This document shows positions 63,528 to 64,000 of a stretch of DNA of 64,000 bases, piece by piece. A program made the position numbers and the translations under genes. The DNA comes from Selaginella moellendorffii. Its lineage: Eukaryota > Streptophyta > Lycopodiopsida > Selaginellales > Selaginellaceae. Every line of letters begins with the position of its first letter. Position 1 is the stretch's first letter. The stretch covers positions 3,668,451 to 3,732,450 of the forward strand of contig NW_003314263.1 of assembly GCF_000143415.4 (NCBI RefSeq), given 5' to 3'. Below the pieces are notes generated by a model. That model searched no databases. It was not told the origin of the DNA and saw nothing but the letters and a program-made list of their open reading frames with translations.

Positions 63528-64000
63528 TTACATGTTGGCTTTCACGTTGAGTTTTGTTGCAATCTTCTGACCAAGCATACGATCCGCCTGCACACGTTTC
63601 ATGGTTGAGTTTGATCACATGCTGTCTTTTCTTTCTTGTCTAACCTGAGACCAGTAAGAGAGCCAGATGCTACGGATTTCGTGGGTGACGCGCGGGTCGG
63701 ACAGAGCATCCACAACTCTCGCAATGAAACGCTCTTGCCTGGAAGAGGAGCAGAGATTCAGTTAAAACATGACTAGCTGAGAGAGAGGTTTGAGATCTTG
63801 CCTGTCAGCAGGCCAGGAGCGGAACCTTGCTCCTGGCTGAGCAAAGTTATTTTCCTTTTCAATCATCACCTACAAGAGAAAAACATTATTGCCAAAGCAT
63901 AAAATGAGAAGATGAAAGTTAGACTAGCCAAACCTTTTCTCGTCGACCACCGAGAGGGTGAGAAGGAATAGGCACTCGCTCAGCGTGACGGCAAGGATCA
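63528..64000 (-). pseudogene. Catalase 3' half, unit D, cut by the window edge
   Basis: The four visible exons are all intact: 64000-63934 ([20 protein letters not shown]), 63869-63802 (VMIEKENNFAQPGARFRSWP), 63738-63645 ([20 protein letters not shown] or close) and 63587-63528 (ADRMLGQKIATKLNVKANM and stop). The intron after 63802 starts with GC. This is the best-preserved copy in view. Because every other copy in the array lacks the N-terminal half at the same PPR junction, this one is probably truncated too, beyond the edge. If not, it would be the functional parent gene. Confidence 0.7.

Larger units (their letters stand above)
45600..64000. repeat. Tandem array of a four-gene cassette, units A to D
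   Basis: Unit spacing measured from the membrane protein starts (49975, 56103, 62250) is 6128 and 6147 bases. Each unit contains, left to right, short PPR (-), orphan membrane protein (-), HAD acid-phosphatase-like gene (+) and a catalase 3' half (-). Flanks also match, for example ACGGCATTCTACACTACTAG before each PPR start. Unit A begins with a catalase remnant near 45800. Unit D is cut by the window edge inside its catalase part. Confidence 0.9.

Noticed and set aside
1-64000. CRISPR arrays, bacterial operons, rRNA genes, phage-type elements
   Set aside because: No regularly spaced palindromic repeats, no ribosome-binding-site pattern and no rRNA sequence were seen. All convincing genes are plant nuclear in structure.

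Overview
This window is plant nuclear DNA, most likely from a lycophyte of the Selaginella type. The evidence is compact genes with many introns of about 50-70 bases, intronless PLS-class PPR genes, a plant SCY1-like pseudokinase, a plant-type HGSNAT-like acetyltransferase, wall-associated-kinase debris and much recent tandem duplication. The species is inferred from style; no search was run.

Left part (1-19.8 kb). Two tandem copies of a roughly 5.4-kb segment (about 6970-12357 and 12917-18330) each carry an intronless 770-residue F-box gene, a repeat here called R, and the 3' end of an HGSNAT-like gene on the minus strand. Only the right-hand HGSNAT-like gene is complete (13 exons, 490 residues). 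A third R copy with a small LTR element in it opens the window, so a further F-box copy probably lies just to the left. Between these sit a very AT-rich gap (about 2.6-4.3 kb) and fragments of JMJ22-like, wall-associated-kinase and EGF genes.

Centre (20-34.9 kb). This is ordinary single-copy plant sequence. It holds two conserved plant membrane-protein genes of unknown function (minus strand, 3 and 6 exons), a divergent promoter, a complete 20-exon SCY1-like gene (779 residues), a 6-exon single-domain rhodanese (144 residues), and then 5 kb of AT-rich DNA without genes.

Right part (35-64 kb). A four-gene cassette recurs about every 6.1 kb: a short PPR gene (-), an orphan membrane protein with a large cysteine-rich ectodomain (-), a class-B acid-phosphatase-like HAD gene (+), and the 3' half of a catalase gene (-). 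Units A, B, C and the start of D are recognisable, and an older decayed unit lies at 42-46 kb. In B and C the membrane protein and HAD genes are intact while the PPR and catalase parts are broken. In A only the PPR is open. The membrane protein family also has an intact outlier at 34993-36858 (+), followed by a 691-residue PPR gene and a decayed short PPR. That is the same transcriptional order as in the array, so this may be the founder arrangement. Membrane protein and HAD genes are divergently transcribed from short shared upstream regions. I do not recognise the membrane protein family; it is the best candidate for something undescribed.
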